Source of the DNA: Planctomycetota bacterium
GTDB lineage: Bacteria; Planctomycetota; UBA1135; GCA-002686595
Length of the DNA: 64,000 nucleotides
NCBI GenBank assembly: GCA_029250885.1
Contig: JAQXEK010000021.1
Span: forward strand, 1 to 64,000
Direction of reading: 5' to 3'
Shown here: piece by piece, positions 16,363 through 25,540 of the stretch
How the letters are laid out: the number at the start of each line of letters is the position of its first letter
How positions within the stretch are numbered: the stretch's first letter is position 1
Made by a program: the position numbers and the translations under genes
Notes under the pieces: generated by a model
Told to the model about the DNA's origin: nothing
Databases searched by the model: none
Seen by the model: only the letters and a program-made list of their open reading frames with translations

Positions 16363-16860
16363 CTACGCGCCGTGCTTCTTGCCGTGGCACTTCTTGTACT
16401 TCTTCCCGCTGCCACAGGAGCAGGGATCGTTGCGCCCTAGCTTCACGGCGCCGTGTTTAAAAGGATCCGGCTTTCGCCCCGTCGCCAGCACACCCTCGGG
16501 CCCCTTGGCGAGGGCCTCAAGATACGCGGGCTCGGCGTCTTGCAAGCCGAGCCGCATCTCGAATGCGAAGGGAACGCTCTCGATGCCTGTCAAGTGCTCA
16601 AGGAACGCACCAATGACATCCGGGGCCAGCTTCGCCACAGCGTCCTTTGCTTTGAAGTGCCGGGGCAGCCTAGCGGTGAGCACCGTGCGAATGCCATCGC
16701 CATCCAGGAACCGCGGGGCCGTACCGAGTTCGTTGTAGCAGACCTCAAGAAAGGCCTCGAGCACTTTACGCTGACCATCCCGATCCGGCGCGCTCAGCAT
16801 CACAGAAGGGCCAGAGTCTAGGAACGCGGCAATGTCGAGTAGGATCTGCTTCTTGCTCAT
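16363..16860 (-). CDS. SEC-C motif protein of unknown function
   Basis: 165 residues. The C terminus [19 protein letters not shown] is the SEC-C zinc-binding motif (CxCxnC), as at the end of SecA. The N-terminal 140 residues are helical with no motif I recognise. SEC-C tails usually bind zinc and ribosomes or partner proteins, so a role near translation or secretion is possible but unproven. The ATG is at 16860. Confidence 0.75.
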   Translation of the reverse strand: MSKKQILLDIAAFLDSGPSVMLSAPDRDGQRKVLEAFLEVCYNELGTAPRFLDGDGIRTVLTARLPRHFKAKDAVAKLAPDVIGAFLEHLTGIESVPFAFEMRLGLQDAEPAYLEALAKGPEGVLATGRKPDPFKHGAVKLGRNDPCSCGSGKKYKKCHGKKHGA

Positions 16861-17119
16861 GGGGAGATTCTAGCGGAGCTTTCCGGCCACCGGTGTGCTT
16901 ACCGGGTTCGATTGCGCCCAATGGTTGAGCCTTGCGAGAGAGGTCATCGGAGAGCTGAAAGCCTCGACTAGATTCAACCAGAGGGAGCAGAGATAAGGGG
17001 CTTTAGCTTGGATTCAGGCATGGCGAATCGAACCATTTGGGCGGGCTGCAGGTACCGTTTGATCGGGGATCCAGCCCTAGGGCTTGCCGAGACCCGGCTT
17101 GGAAGAGACAATCGCTCCC

Positions 17120-17695
17120 ATGTCTAGCCTGATTGCACTTGAACTGATGATCAATGGGGACCGCATGCGCGTCAGCGCAGAGGCCCATTGGACCCTGCTT
17201 GAACTCCTGCGCTATGAAATCGGGCTGACGGGCTCGAAGCAGGGGTGCGACAAGGGCGACTGTGGCGCATGCACCGTCTTGGTGGATGGCAAGCCCCAGC
17301 TCTCTTGCCTGATCCTTGCGGGCACGGCCCCGGGCAAGCAGATCCAGACGATCGAGGGACTGCAGCCGGCCCACCGCAAGGCGGGCGGTACAGGGCTAGA
17401 CCCGGTGCAAGATGCTTTCGACCGCTGCGGCGCTCTGCAGTGCGGCTTTTGTCAGTCGGGCATGATGCTGTCGGCGCGCGCTTTGCTGAATGAGAACCCG
17501 ACGCCGGACCGCGCAGAGATCCGCGAGGCCCTGTCCGGGAACCTCTGCCGCTGCACGGGCTATACCCAGATTGTCGAGGCCGTGGAGCTGGCCGTGGCCG
17601 AGAGCGTCGGCGCCGAGCCGAAGACACCGAGCTGGGCCAAGGACAAGCCCTGGACCGAGAGCCTGAGTAGCAAGAAGGGTGGGGGCGACCAGTAG
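17120..17695 (+). CDS. Molybdenum hydroxylase [2Fe-2S] subunit (4-hydroxybenzoyl-CoA reductase gamma-like)
   Basis: 191 residues. The N-terminal plant-type ferredoxin cluster uses C43, C48, C51 and C63 (KQGCDKGDCGACTVLVDG). The C-terminal helical domain has CGFCQSGM and LCRCTGY, which bind the second [2Fe-2S] cluster. This is the small subunit of the xanthine oxidase family and passes electrons between the FAD and molybdenum subunits. The ATG at 17120 is preferred over an upstream in-frame start because the ferredoxin fold begins just after it. Its stop overlaps the start of the large subunit (TAGTG). Confidence 0.92.
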   Translation: MSSLIALELMINGDRMRVSAEAHWTLLELLRYEIGLTGSKQGCDKGDCGACTVLVDGKPQLSCLILAGTAPGKQIQTIEGLQPAHRKAGGTGLDPVQDAFDRCGALQCGFCQSGMMLSARALLNENPTPDRAEIREALSGNLCRCTGYTQIVEAVELAVAESVGAEPKTPSWAKDKPWTESLSSKKGGGDQ

Positions 17696-20046
17696 TGGGA
17701 GCACGCGACCAGCACGGATCCGGCGCGCCTTGGGGTGACGATTTCCGGGCCGTGGGGAAGTCCCTGCGGAAGATTGAGGGCCTATCCAAGGCGACCGGCG
17801 AGGCCGTCTACGCCGACGACATCGTCCTGCCGGGCATGCTGCACGCAAAGACCCTGCGCAGTCCCCACGCCCACGCGCGCATCGTCTCGATCGACGCGTC
17901 GAAGGCCCTGGCCTTGGAAGGCGTGCACGCGGTCATCACCGGCGCGGACTTGCCGACGAAGTACGGTGTGATTCCTTGGACCAAGGACGAGAACGCCTTG
18001 GCCGTAGACAAGGTGCGCTTCATCGGCGACGAGGTCGCGGCCGTTGCTGCGGTGGACGAGGACACGGCCAACGCGGCCGTACGCTTGATCGAGGTCGAGT
18101 ACGAAGAGCTGTACTCTTACTTCGAACCCGAGGAGTCGTTGGAGCGCCACGAACCGGCAATTCACGAAAAGAACAAGCACGGCAACGTGTCGAAGCATGT
18201 GGAGCTGGACTTCGGCGACGTCGATGCGGCATTTGCATCCGCGGACGTCGTGCTCGAAGACGACTTCGTCTTTCACGGTTCGACCCACGCGGCCATCGAG
18301 CCTCACTGCGCGGTGGCCCGGACATCGGCGGACGGGCTCGTAACCCTGTGGTCTTCGACCCAGATCACCCACTACGTGCAGCGCGAAGTCAGCCGCGTGC
18401 TGGGCATTCCCCAGTCACGCCTGCGGGTCATCCAGCCGGTTCTTGGTGGCGCCTTCGGCGGCAAGTCAGATCCGTTTTCGCTTGAGTTTGTGGTCTCCAA
18501 GCTAGCGCTCATCACCGGTCGTCCGGTGAAGATGCTGTGGACGCGGGAGGAGGTCTTCTACGCCCACCGCGGACGCCACCCGATGAACCTGCGCTACAAG
18601 ACTGGCGTGACCAAGGATGGCCAGATCACCGGCGTCGATGCGAAGATACTTATCGATGGCGGCAGCTATTCGTCCTTTGGGCTCGTGACGACCTACTACT
18701 CCGGCCAGCTCTTGACAGGCCCCTACGACTTCCCGAGTTACCGCTTCAACTCCACCCGCGTCTTCACCAACAAGCCGCCCTGTGGTCCCAAGCGCGGTCA
18801 CGGATCCGTGCAGCCGCGCTTTGCCTTTGAGATCCAACTCGACGAGCTTGCGGAGGCCATCGATATGGATCCGATCGAGCTGCGCCGCAAGAACGATATC
18901 GGTGAGAGCACCAAGACGGTCAACGGTCAGCGCGTAACCTCGAACGGTTTCGGCCGCTGCTTAGACGAGGTCGAGCGCGCCTCGGAATGGAAGTCGCGCC
19001 GGGGTAAGCTGCCCATGGGCGCTGGGCTCGGCGTCGCCGGGTCTATGTATATTTCGGGCACCAACTACCCGATCTATCCCAACGACATGCCCCAGGCGGG
19101 AATCCAGTTAAAGGTCGACCGATCGGGCCTGGTGACAGCCTTCACCGGAGGTAACGACATCGGACAGGGCAGCTCGAGTGTGGTGCGTACTATCCTGTGC
19201 GAAGAGCTCGGACTGGACCCCCTCGACGTGCGCGTCGTCGCCGCCGACACGGACCTGTGCCCCGTCGACTTGGGCGCGTACTCGTCCCGGGTGACCTTCA
19301 TGGTGGGCAACGCGACCATCGACGCCTGCCGCAAGCTGCGCAAGTTGATTGTGGAAGCCGTGGCCGCGAAGTGGGAGATCGACGCCAAGCGCGTCTACCT
19401 CGGCACCGGCGAGGTCTTTGACACCGACGAGCGCGAGACCAAGATTACCACCCGCGAGGCCTTCGAGATCGCCGAGGCATTCCACGACACCCTCGGCAGC
19501 ACCGGCGCCTACAACACGCCGACCCTCGGCGGCGACTACCGCGGCGGCTCGATCGGCGCGTCCCCGGCCTACTCCTTCACCGCCCACGTGGTCGAAGTCG
19601 ACGTGGACACGGAAACCGGCATGATCGACCTGAAGAACGTCTGGGTCGCCCACGACTGCGGCCGCGCTCTCAATCCGATGCTGGTGGCCGGCCAAATGGA
19701 GGGCTCGGCCTACATGGGTATCGTTGAAGCCGTCTTTGAAAACCACCGCGTCAACCGCTTCGGCCTGCACAGCGGACCGTCGCTGTTGGACTACCCCTTG
19801 GCCACCTCGGTGGATACCCCCGAGCTGCACGCCTTGATCGTCGAGAGCATCGATCCCGAGGGACCTTACGGCGGCAAGGAGGCCGGCGAGGGTCCGCTTC
19901 ACCCGGCGCTGCCCGCCCTCTCTAACGCCATCTTCGACGCGGTCGGTATTCGCCTGCGCGAGCTTCCCTTTACCCCGGGGCGCGTCCTTGCCGCCCTGCG
20001 CGAGAAGGCTGCCGCCGACTCCCAAACCGGAGGCACGTCATGCTAA
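17695..20046 (+). CDS. Molybdopterin-binding large subunit, 4-hydroxybenzoyl-CoA reductase alpha-like
   Basis: 783 residues, GTG start. The N-terminal domain has GEAVYADDIVLPGMLHAK and RSPHAHARI, typical of the aldehyde oxidase/xanthine dehydrogenase fold. Molybdopterin-contact motifs include GGAFGGKSD, GPKRGHGSVQPRFAFE, GNDIGQGSSSVV and GGKEAGEGP, where the Glu would be the catalytic base. The enzyme class hydroxylates or, in the benzoyl-CoA branch, reductively dehydroxylates aromatic substrates. The closest family by motif is the HcrA branch, but substrate cannot be read from sequence. It overlaps the FAD subunit gene by seven bases. Confidence 0.88.
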   Translation: MGARDQHGSGAPWGDDFRAVGKSLRKIEGLSKATGEAVYADDIVLPGMLHAKTLRSPHAHARIVSIDASKALALEGVHAVITGADLPTKYGVIPWTKDENALAVDKVRFIGDEVAAVAAVDEDTANAAVRLIEVEYEELYSYFEPEESLERHEPAIHEKNKHGNVSKHVELDFGDVDAAFASADVVLEDDFVFHGSTHAAIEPHCAVARTSADGLVTLWSSTQITHYVQREVSRVLGIPQSRLRVIQPVLGGAFGGKSDPFSLEFVVSKLALITGRPVKMLWTREEVFYAHRGRHPMNLRYKTGVTKDGQITGVDAKILIDGGSYSSFGLVTTYYSGQLLTGPYDFPSYRFNSTRVFTNKPPCGPKRGHGSVQPRFAFEIQLDELAEAIDMDPIELRRKNDIGESTKTVNGQRVTSNGFGRCLDEVERASEWKSRRGKLPMGAGLGVAGSMYISGTNYPIYPNDMPQAGIQLKVDRSGLVTAFTGGNDIGQGSSSVVRTILCEELGLDPLDVRVVAADTDLCPVDLGAYSSRVTFMVGNATIDACRKLRKLIVEAVAAKWEIDAKRVYLGTGEVFDTDERETKITTREAFEIAEAFHDTLGSTGAYNTPTLGGDYRGGSIGASPAYSFTAHVVEVDVDTETGMIDLKNVWVAHDCGRALNPMLVAGQMEGSAYMGIVEAVFENHRVNRFGLHSGPSLLDYPLATSVDTPELHALIVESIDPEGPYGGKEAGEGPLHPALPALSNAIFDAVGIRLRELPFTPGRVLAALREKAAADSQTGGTSC

Positions 20047-21053
20047 GGCTCCCCAAGTTCAACCTTGTCTCTCCGAAGTCCATCGACGAAGTCGTCCAGG
20101 CACTCGCCGACTCCAAAGGCCGCGGTCGCATCCTCGCCGGAGGCACGGACCTCTTGCCGAATCTCAAGCACGAGTTCATCGAAGCCGACATCGTGGTCTC
20201 CCTGGGCGAGGTCGATGAATTGCGCGGTATCGAAGTCAGCGCCGACGGAGGCCTGTCGATTGGCCCCCTGACTTCCCTGGCGGACATCGCATCCAACGAA
20301 CACGTCCTGCGCATCGCGCCGGCCCTGGCCCAAGCCGCTGGAACCGTGGCCGGTCCCCAGCACCGCATCATGGGCACCATCGGCGGCAACGTCATGCTCG
20401 ACACGCGCTGCCAGTGGATCAACCAGAGCCACTTCTGGCGCAGCAGCCTTGGGTTCTGCCTGAAGAAAGACGGCACCGCGTGCCACGTGGTGGAAGGTGG
20501 CAGTCGCTGTGTTGCAGCCGCAAGCAACGACACGGCCGCGGCCCTGGCGAGCCTCGGTGCAAGCCTCGACTTCCAAAACGCTCCGACCGAGCACGGCGAC
20601 GGCAAGCGCACCCTAGAGTTCGAAGCACTCTTCAAGGCGGACGGCGCTTGGAACAAGAAGGTCACACCGACCGAGCTGCTGACCCGCATCCACATCCCCG
20701 CTACGCCGCGGGGCCACCGCGGCGGCTACGTAAAGCTGCGCCTGCGTGGCTCGATCGACTTCCCCTTACTCGGCGTCGCCTCGCGCTTAGACCTCGACGA
20801 GGCCGGTAAGATCGAGCACGCTGACCTTGTCGTGATCGCTCTCCAGGCGCGCCCAACTCGCGTGCGCAAGGCGGCCAAGTTGCTGATCGGGACTACCCCC
20901 GGCCAAGCCAACTACGACACCGCCGTCGCCCAAGTCATGGACGCCGCCTACAAGCAGTGCACCCCCTTACCCAACATCCCCGGTGACCACGAATGGCGCC
21001 AAGAGATGGTCCCGGTTTACGTGAAGCGCGCCCTCGCAGCGGCGCTTGGCTAG
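20040..21053 (+). CDS. FAD subunit with extra four-Cys cluster (4-hydroxybenzoyl-CoA reductase beta-like)
   Basis: 337 residues, with GGAGG upstream of the ATG. FAD-binding motifs are ILAGGTDLLP (31-40) and GTIGGNVML (112-120). Immediately after lies an insert with C124, C140, C148 and C157, spaced 15, 7 and 8 residues apart. To my knowledge this is the spacing of the [4Fe-4S] ligands in the beta subunit of Thauera 4-hydroxybenzoyl-CoA reductase, absent from ordinary xanthine dehydrogenases. It sets this trio apart from purine or CO dehydrogenase types. No CoA ligase or ring-reduction genes are nearby. Confidence 0.88.
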   Translation: MLRLPKFNLVSPKSIDEVVQALADSKGRGRILAGGTDLLPNLKHEFIEADIVVSLGEVDELRGIEVSADGGLSIGPLTSLADIASNEHVLRIAPALAQAAGTVAGPQHRIMGTIGGNVMLDTRCQWINQSHFWRSSLGFCLKKDGTACHVVEGGSRCVAAASNDTAAALASLGASLDFQNAPTEHGDGKRTLEFEALFKADGAWNKKVTPTELLTRIHIPATPRGHRGGYVKLRLRGSIDFPLLGVASRLDLDEAGKIEHADLVVIALQARPTRVRKAAKLLIGTTPGQANYDTAVAQVMDAAYKQCTPLPNIPGDHEWRQEMVPVYVKRALAAALG

Positions 21054-21523
21054 AGCCTTCTACGACAGACATGCTCGCGCCCTACGGGGGGGGGCTCCCC
21101 GCTGGTGGAGCTCAGCAGTTCGTGGATGTGACGATGTTCTTGGCGAAAACTTCAACGGTAGCTAGAGGGGGGCGGCTGCTCCCCAGAACAGCTAGACATG
21201 GCGATTCGCGGCTCCGCAATCGTCGGCGCGGAGTCCAGGAAACACCGCTCTAGGGAAGTTAAGTCCACCGGGGGCACGCCTCACGCCCGTGCCCAGGAAG
21301 GGCCCGATCGCCGGACACCCGGGTCATCTAACCGGCACGATGGGAGGCATTCCCCCCAGGATGATCCGCCCAAATTCCGATCTGCCTTCCAGAATCGCCC
21401 ATTCGAACACAGGGTCAGCCCCCCCACAGTCGAAGTAATGGGGTACGATTGCACCTCAGGTTCTTCTCTCCTCGACAGGCCTAATGGGGCCCGAATCGCC
21501 CCTCTGATCCCCAACGATCGCCC
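21054..21523. other. Gene-free stretch with a hairpin
   Basis: No supported gene in 470 bases. GGGCACG (21272-21278) and CGTGCCC (21288-21294) form a 7-base stem with a 9-base loop and could be a weak terminator or mRNA leader structure. Several C- and G-runs occur. A promoter for the radical SAM gene is expected here, but no clear -35/-10 pair is seen. Confidence 0.35.
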
Positions 21524-23062
21524 TTGAAAGTTCTACATATCACTCGTTTGCTACCCCAGGAAGCCCTGGGTCCCATGTATCTCAGTCGCGCCGTCAAAGA
21601 CGCAGGCCACGAGATGGAGGCGCTCGTCGTCCCCGACCCCATGTGGCTCAAAAAGATCAAGGACTACAATCCTGACGTGATCACCTGGTCCCTGATGACC
21701 GGCAATCACAAGGCGATTTACGATGTGAACCGCATCTTGAAGTCGAAGTTCGAGTTCTTCTCGCTGATGGGTGGCCCCCACGTCACCTTCCTCCCGGACT
21801 GCGTCCTGCAGGACGAGATCGACGCGGTCTGCCTCGGTGAAGGCGAGGGAGCGGTCGTCGAGCTGCTCAACAAGATGGAGGCCGGTGAGGACATCACCTC
21901 GATCCCCAACTTGGTCTTCGCGGACGGCAAGGGCGGCATGATCCGCAACGAGCCCCGCCCCTTGATCAAGGACATCGACGAGTTGGGCATCCCCGACCGC
22001 ACGGTTCTTTACGATGCGGCTCCGCTCTACGCAAACAGCCCGCGCAAGGTCATCGTGACCCAGCGCGGTTGCCCAATGATGTGCAGCTTCTGCTTCCACC
22101 ACGCGTGGAAGCGCATCTATGGTGCGACCAACAAGCAGTACGTCCGCAAGCGCTCTGTGAGTCACGTGATTCAAGAGGTCAACGAGATCCGCAAGGACTA
22201 CCCCTTGGACTTCGTCCACTTCCTCGACGACATCTTCAACCTGAAGGACTCGTGGCTTGAAGAGTTCGCCGACCGCTGGCCCAAGGAAGTCGGCCTGCCC
22301 TTCGACTGCATCTTGATGGCCAACATCGTCAAGGAGCGTCAGATCGTCAATCTGAGGCGCGCCGGTTGCGTTTACGCACGAATCGCCTTCGAGGCTGCTA
22401 GCGACTTCGTTCGCAACACGGTCTTCCGCAAGAACACCGATACCGAGCAGCTGCGCAACGCGTCGCGCTGGATCAAGGAGAACGGCATCCGCCTAGGCTC
22501 CTTGAACATGCTTGGCGGGCCCGGCGGCACGATCGAAGACGACTTCGCGACCATCCAACTCAACATCGAGTGTGGCGTGGATCACCCGCTCTGCTCGATC
22601 GTTCAGCCCTACCCCGAGTTCGACCTCAACGAGATCACCGAAGGTCTGGGTGTGGCAGTGGCCGCTTATGACGACTTCCCTGCGAACTTCAACCGGGAAG
22701 CTACGATCCAGGTGAAGGACAAGGACAAGATTGAGAACCTGCACAAGTGGTTCCCGATCCTAGTGCGCTTCCCGCGCATGATGCCTTTCGCGAAGAAGAC
22801 CTTGGACAAGCGCTGGATGTCTAAGCCGTTGCTGATCATGTACATGATGTACTCTGAGTGGCTTGTGACCGAGCAGAACACGATCTACAACAGAGCCCAG
22901 GGCATCAAGAACCCTCTGAAGTGGGGTCCTGTTGACTTTACGCTGCGCTGCGTGACCAAGGGTGCGATTCGTGTCGTCGGTATCTTCGGTGCCAAGTGGG
23001 TTGCCAAGGCGGCCACAAAGCTCGAGATGGGTGACGAGCGCGTTCAGTCCCACATGGACTAA
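21524..23062 (+). CDS. B12-binding-domain radical SAM protein
   Basis: 512 residues, TTG start (LKVLHITRL is the first strand). Residues 1-150 resemble the cobalamin-binding Rossmann domain (SLMGGPHVTFLP, CLGEGEG). The radical SAM cluster motif CPMMCSFC (CxxxCxxC) is followed by HHAWKRIYG. Later motifs are FVHFLDDIFN and RIAFEAASD, and the glycine-rich NMLGGPGGTIEDD contacts SAM. Members methylate or rearrange lipids, tetrapyrroles and natural products; the substrate is unknown. It stands alone and ends at a strong hairpin shared with the convergent deacetylase-like gene. Confidence 0.88.
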   Translation: MKVLHITRLLPQEALGPMYLSRAVKDAGHEMEALVVPDPMWLKKIKDYNPDVITWSLMTGNHKAIYDVNRILKSKFEFFSLMGGPHVTFLPDCVLQDEIDAVCLGEGEGAVVELLNKMEAGEDITSIPNLVFADGKGGMIRNEPRPLIKDIDELGIPDRTVLYDAAPLYANSPRKVIVTQRGCPMMCSFCFHHAWKRIYGATNKQYVRKRSVSHVIQEVNEIRKDYPLDFVHFLDDIFNLKDSWLEEFADRWPKEVGLPFDCILMANIVKERQIVNLRRAGCVYARIAFEAASDFVRNTVFRKNTDTEQLRNASRWIKENGIRLGSLNMLGGPGGTIEDDFATIQLNIECGVDHPLCSIVQPYPEFDLNEITEGLGVAVAAYDDFPANFNREATIQVKDKDKIENLHKWFPILVRFPRMMPFAKKTLDKRWMSKPLLIMYMMYSEWLVTEQNTIYNRAQGIKNPLKWGPVDFTLRCVTKGAIRVVGIFGAKWVAKAATKLEMGDERVQSHMD

Positions 23063-23082
23063 GCGCCGGCATCTGCCCGTAA

Positions 23083-23123
23083 GCCAAGCGCCCCAGATGA
23101 GCTTCTCATCTGGGGCGCTTGGC
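23083..23123. terminator. Bidirectional hairpin between convergent genes
   Basis: A perfect 19-base stem (23083-23101 with 23105-23123) around a CTT loop lies between the convergent radical SAM and histone-deacetylase-like genes. Only a short T-rich tail (GTTTAT) follows, so it may act as a terminator in both directions or as an mRNA-end stabiliser. Confidence 0.75.
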
Positions 23124-23125
23124 GT

Positions 23126-24049
23126 TTATCTCCCCAGCGCGGAGATTGCCGCGCGCACACCGCCGACGAGGCCACGGATGTCGTACCCGCCCTCGAGGAA
23201 CAAGGCAATGCGGCCCTGTGCGTGGCGTTCGGCGATGTCGTCAGCGATACCAGCCAATCGGCCGAAGCCCTCGTTGGTGACCTGCATCGAGCCCAGAGGA
23301 TCCCGCTCGTGCGCGTCGAAGCCCGCTGAGACTAGGACCAACTCGGGGGCAAAGCGATCCGCTGCCGGGACAAGCACCTCCTGGAAGACAGCCAGGTATT
23401 CGGTATCGCCGCAGCCGGCGGGTAGGGGCACGTTGATGGTGAAGCCATCACCGGGTCCCGTGCCGGTCTCAGACTTCGCCCCGCCTCCGGGCCAGAGCGG
23501 GTGCTCGTGAGTACCAAACACCAGGACGTCCGACCGGCTCTCGAAGATGTGCGCGGTGCCGTTGCCGTGGTGTACGTCCCAGTCGATGATGAGCACGCGC
23601 TTTACGCCCAAGCTCTGGACGGCGTGGGCGGCGGCGATGGCGACGTTATTGAAGACACAAAAGCCCATGGCGCGGTCGTGCTCCGCGTGGTGCCCGGGTG
23701 GCCGAACCAGGGCAAAGGCGCTTGGGCACAAACCCGCGACAAGGTCCTCGACGGCGCAGAGCCCGGCGCCTGCGGCAAGCCGAGCCGCCTGGACTGAATC
23801 CGGGCTAAGATTCGTGTCCGCGTCCAGGGCCAGGGCTTGTCCGTCCAGGGCCAGAATGCGGGACACGTAGTCGGCATCGTGGACAAGCTTGAGCTCTTCA
23901 GGTGTGGCCAAGCGGGGCTTATGCATCGACACCCCTGGAAGAGGTTGTTCGGCTAGGGAGAAGTGCAGCCGCTCGAGGCGTGCCGAGCGCTCCACATGAC
24001 CTGCTCCTGTGTCATGGCGAAGCATGAATTCGTCAGTGTAGATTCTCAT
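23126..24049 (-). CDS. Histone-deacetylase-family Zn amidohydrolase
   Basis: 307 residues, full length for bacterial class II-like members. Catalytic motifs are present: [20 protein letters not shown] (tandem His charge relay), [10 protein letters not shown] (Zn-binding Asp and His) and [13 protein letters not shown] (second Zn Asp). C-terminal LFLEGGYD carries the Gly-Gly-Tyr that replaces or supplies the transition-state tyrosine. Bacterial relatives deacetylate acetylpolyamines, acetoin-related or protein lysine substrates; the target is unknown. It is divergent from the thioesterase gene. Confidence 0.9.
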   Translation of the reverse strand: MRIYTDEFMLRHDTGAGHVERSARLERLHFSLAEQPLPGVSMHKPRLATPEELKLVHDADYVSRILALDGQALALDADTNLSPDSVQAARLAAGAGLCAVEDLVAGLCPSAFALVRPPGHHAEHDRAMGFCVFNNVAIAAAHAVQSLGVKRVLIIDWDVHHGNGTAHIFESRSDVLVFGTHEHPLWPGGGAKSETGTGPGDGFTINVPLPAGCGDTEYLAVFQEVLVPAADRFAPELVLVSAGFDAHERDPLGSMQVTNEGFGRLAGIADDIAERHAQGRIALFLEGGYDIRGLVGGVRAAISALGR

Positions 24050-24156
24050 AGCCCCACGATACGCCTCTGGGCTAGCATGTTCCCTAAGGAACCGGCACTC
24101 TATGGGCCTAACGGGCTGCGGCGACTGCCGGATTTGCAGCCTAACCCCAGGTATCC

Positions 24157-24561
24157 ATGACGAATTGCCCAGAGTTCCCCGAAGGCCGCTGCCCCGCCAT
24201 CCGCGTTGTGATGATGCCCAAGGACACCAACGCCGCAGGTACGATCTTCGGCGGTTTGATCCTGTCCCACATCGACCTCGCGGCCGCGGTGGAGAGCCAC
24301 AAGTACCACACGGGTAAGCTGGTCACCGTGGCCATGGATGAGATCGTCTTCCGCGAGCCAGTGCATGTGGGCGACGTGGTCTCCTGCTTCACCAAGACCC
24401 AGCGGGTTGGACACAAGTCCGTTCGTGTCGACGTAGAGGTCTGGAGCGAGAGCAGCTTTGGGTCGGATAACAGGCGCCTGGTGACCGAAGCCGAGGTCAC
24501 CATGGTCGCCGTGGATGAGGAAGGCCAATCGATCCCATTGTCGAAGGTCGGGACCGAGTGA
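24157..24561 (+). CDS. Acyl-CoA thioesterase, hotdog fold (YciA/BACH-type)
   Basis: 134 residues. [18 protein letters not shown] is the conserved N-terminal block of YciA/BACH thioesterases, in which the Asp in 'PxDtNaxGxiFGG' is catalytic. The central [13 protein letters not shown] and VEVW strands complete the hotdog fold. It hydrolyses acyl-CoA esters to free acid and CoA, probably as a hexamer. The family usually has a second Asn/Ser region that cannot be verified here. Confidence 0.9.
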   Translation: MTNCPEFPEGRCPAIRVVMMPKDTNAAGTIFGGLILSHIDLAAAVESHKYHTGKLVTVAMDEIVFREPVHVGDVVSCFTKTQRVGHKSVRVDVEVWSESSFGSDNRRLVTEAEVTMVAVDEEGQSIPLSKVGTE

Positions 24562-24569
24562 CGATGAAA

Positions 24570-24611
24570 CGACCGCGGGGAGCCCAAGTTCACTTGGGCT
24601 CCCCGCGGTCG
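24570..24611. terminator. Bidirectional terminator between thioesterase and ispH
   Basis: A perfect stem of about 19 bases (CGACCGCGGGGAGCCCAAG and its complement) around a TTCA loop, followed on the plus strand by CTCTTTT. It lies between the convergent thioesterase and ispH genes. Confidence 0.85.
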
Positions 24612-24627
24612 CTCTTTTAGCGGGCCG

Positions 24628-25527
24628 TTAGGCCGCAGACTCGACGAGGTTGTCGAGCAGGAAGGAGATGATCTCTTCGATCACCTCTACAGGTGAAGAG
24701 GCTCCAGCGTGTATGCCGATGTGCTTCTTGCCGTCGAACCAAGCGAGGTCCAGATCCTTGACACCTTCCACCTGGTGGGTGGGGGCTCCGCCTTGTGAGC
24801 AGACCTCCGCCAGCTTCTTCGTGTTGGAAGAGTGGGGCGACCCAACGACCAGGATCAGGTCGCAGTTCTGGCTCAGCTGGTCGGCTTCCTGTTGCCGTTC
24901 TGTCGTCACGTGGCAGATCGTGTTGATCGCCATGACTTCTCGGGACTTGGCCGTAAGCACGGAGACAATGTCGCCGGCTTTACGGGCGACGAGGGTCGAC
25001 TGCATGACGACGCCAACACGCTTCATTACAGGAAGCGCCTCGGCATCTGCGATACTTTCAAGAACCTGAGCCTTACCGCCTGCGTCTTCCACGGCGCCCA
25101 CAATCCCGATCACCTCGGGATGGCTGGCCTTGCCAATGACAAAGATCTGGTGTTTGCTCTCGAGCAGCTGCAAGGCCTTCTTGTGAATGTTTGTCACCAG
25201 GGGGCAGGTGCCGTCGACGACGTTGAGTCCCGCATTGGCTGCGGCCAGCTTGGTCTGGGGCGGAACACCGTGGGCGCGAATCACCAGGGCAGAGCCCTCG
25301 GGGGCCTCGTCGACCTCCTTGACGGAGTTGATGTCGTGCTCGTCCCGTAGCTTGTTGACGGTGTAGTTGTTGTGAATCAGGTCGCCGTGGGTAAAGACGG
25401 GACGCTCGGAGTTCGAGGCCGCTTCGACGCTTAGGTCGATTGCCCTCTCGACGCCCCAGCAATAGCCGGCGCTGTCCGCAACTTCGATCTTGATGGTGCC
25501 GTCCTTCGACGTTTCGATGCGTGTCAT
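24628..25527 (-). CDS. ispH: 4-hydroxy-3-methylbut-2-enyl diphosphate reductase
   Basis: 299 residues from the ATG at 25527; the frame extends upstream into the preceding gene, but family similarity starts here. Three cluster cysteines are seen in AGYCWGVERAID, VVDGTCPLVTN and NTICHVTTERQ. HGVPP and VVGSPHSSNTKKL match substrate-binding loops. It catalyses the last MEP-pathway step, reducing HMBPP to IPP and DMAPP with an oxygen-sensitive [4Fe-4S] cluster. It starts 13 bases after the radical-SAM-like gene, so the two are probably cotranscribed. Confidence 0.95.
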   Translation of the reverse strand: MTRIETSKDGTIKIEVADSAGYCWGVERAIDLSVEAASNSERPVFTHGDLIHNNYTVNKLRDEHDINSVKEVDEAPEGSALVIRAHGVPPQTKLAAANAGLNVVDGTCPLVTNIHKKALQLLESKHQIFVIGKASHPEVIGIVGAVEDAGGKAQVLESIADAEALPVMKRVGVVMQSTLVARKAGDIVSVLTAKSREVMAINTICHVTTERQQEADQLSQNCDLILVVGSPHSSNTKKLAEVCSQGGAPTHQVEGVKDLDLAWFDGKKHIGIHAGASSPVEVIEEIISFLLDNLVESAA

Positions 25528-25540
25528 AGTCGTTAGCTGG

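Noticed and set aside
16885-16930. Possible tRNA T-arm (GGGTTCGATTGCGCCC)
   Set aside because: No five-base complementary T-stem, anticodon arm or acceptor stem can be built around it.
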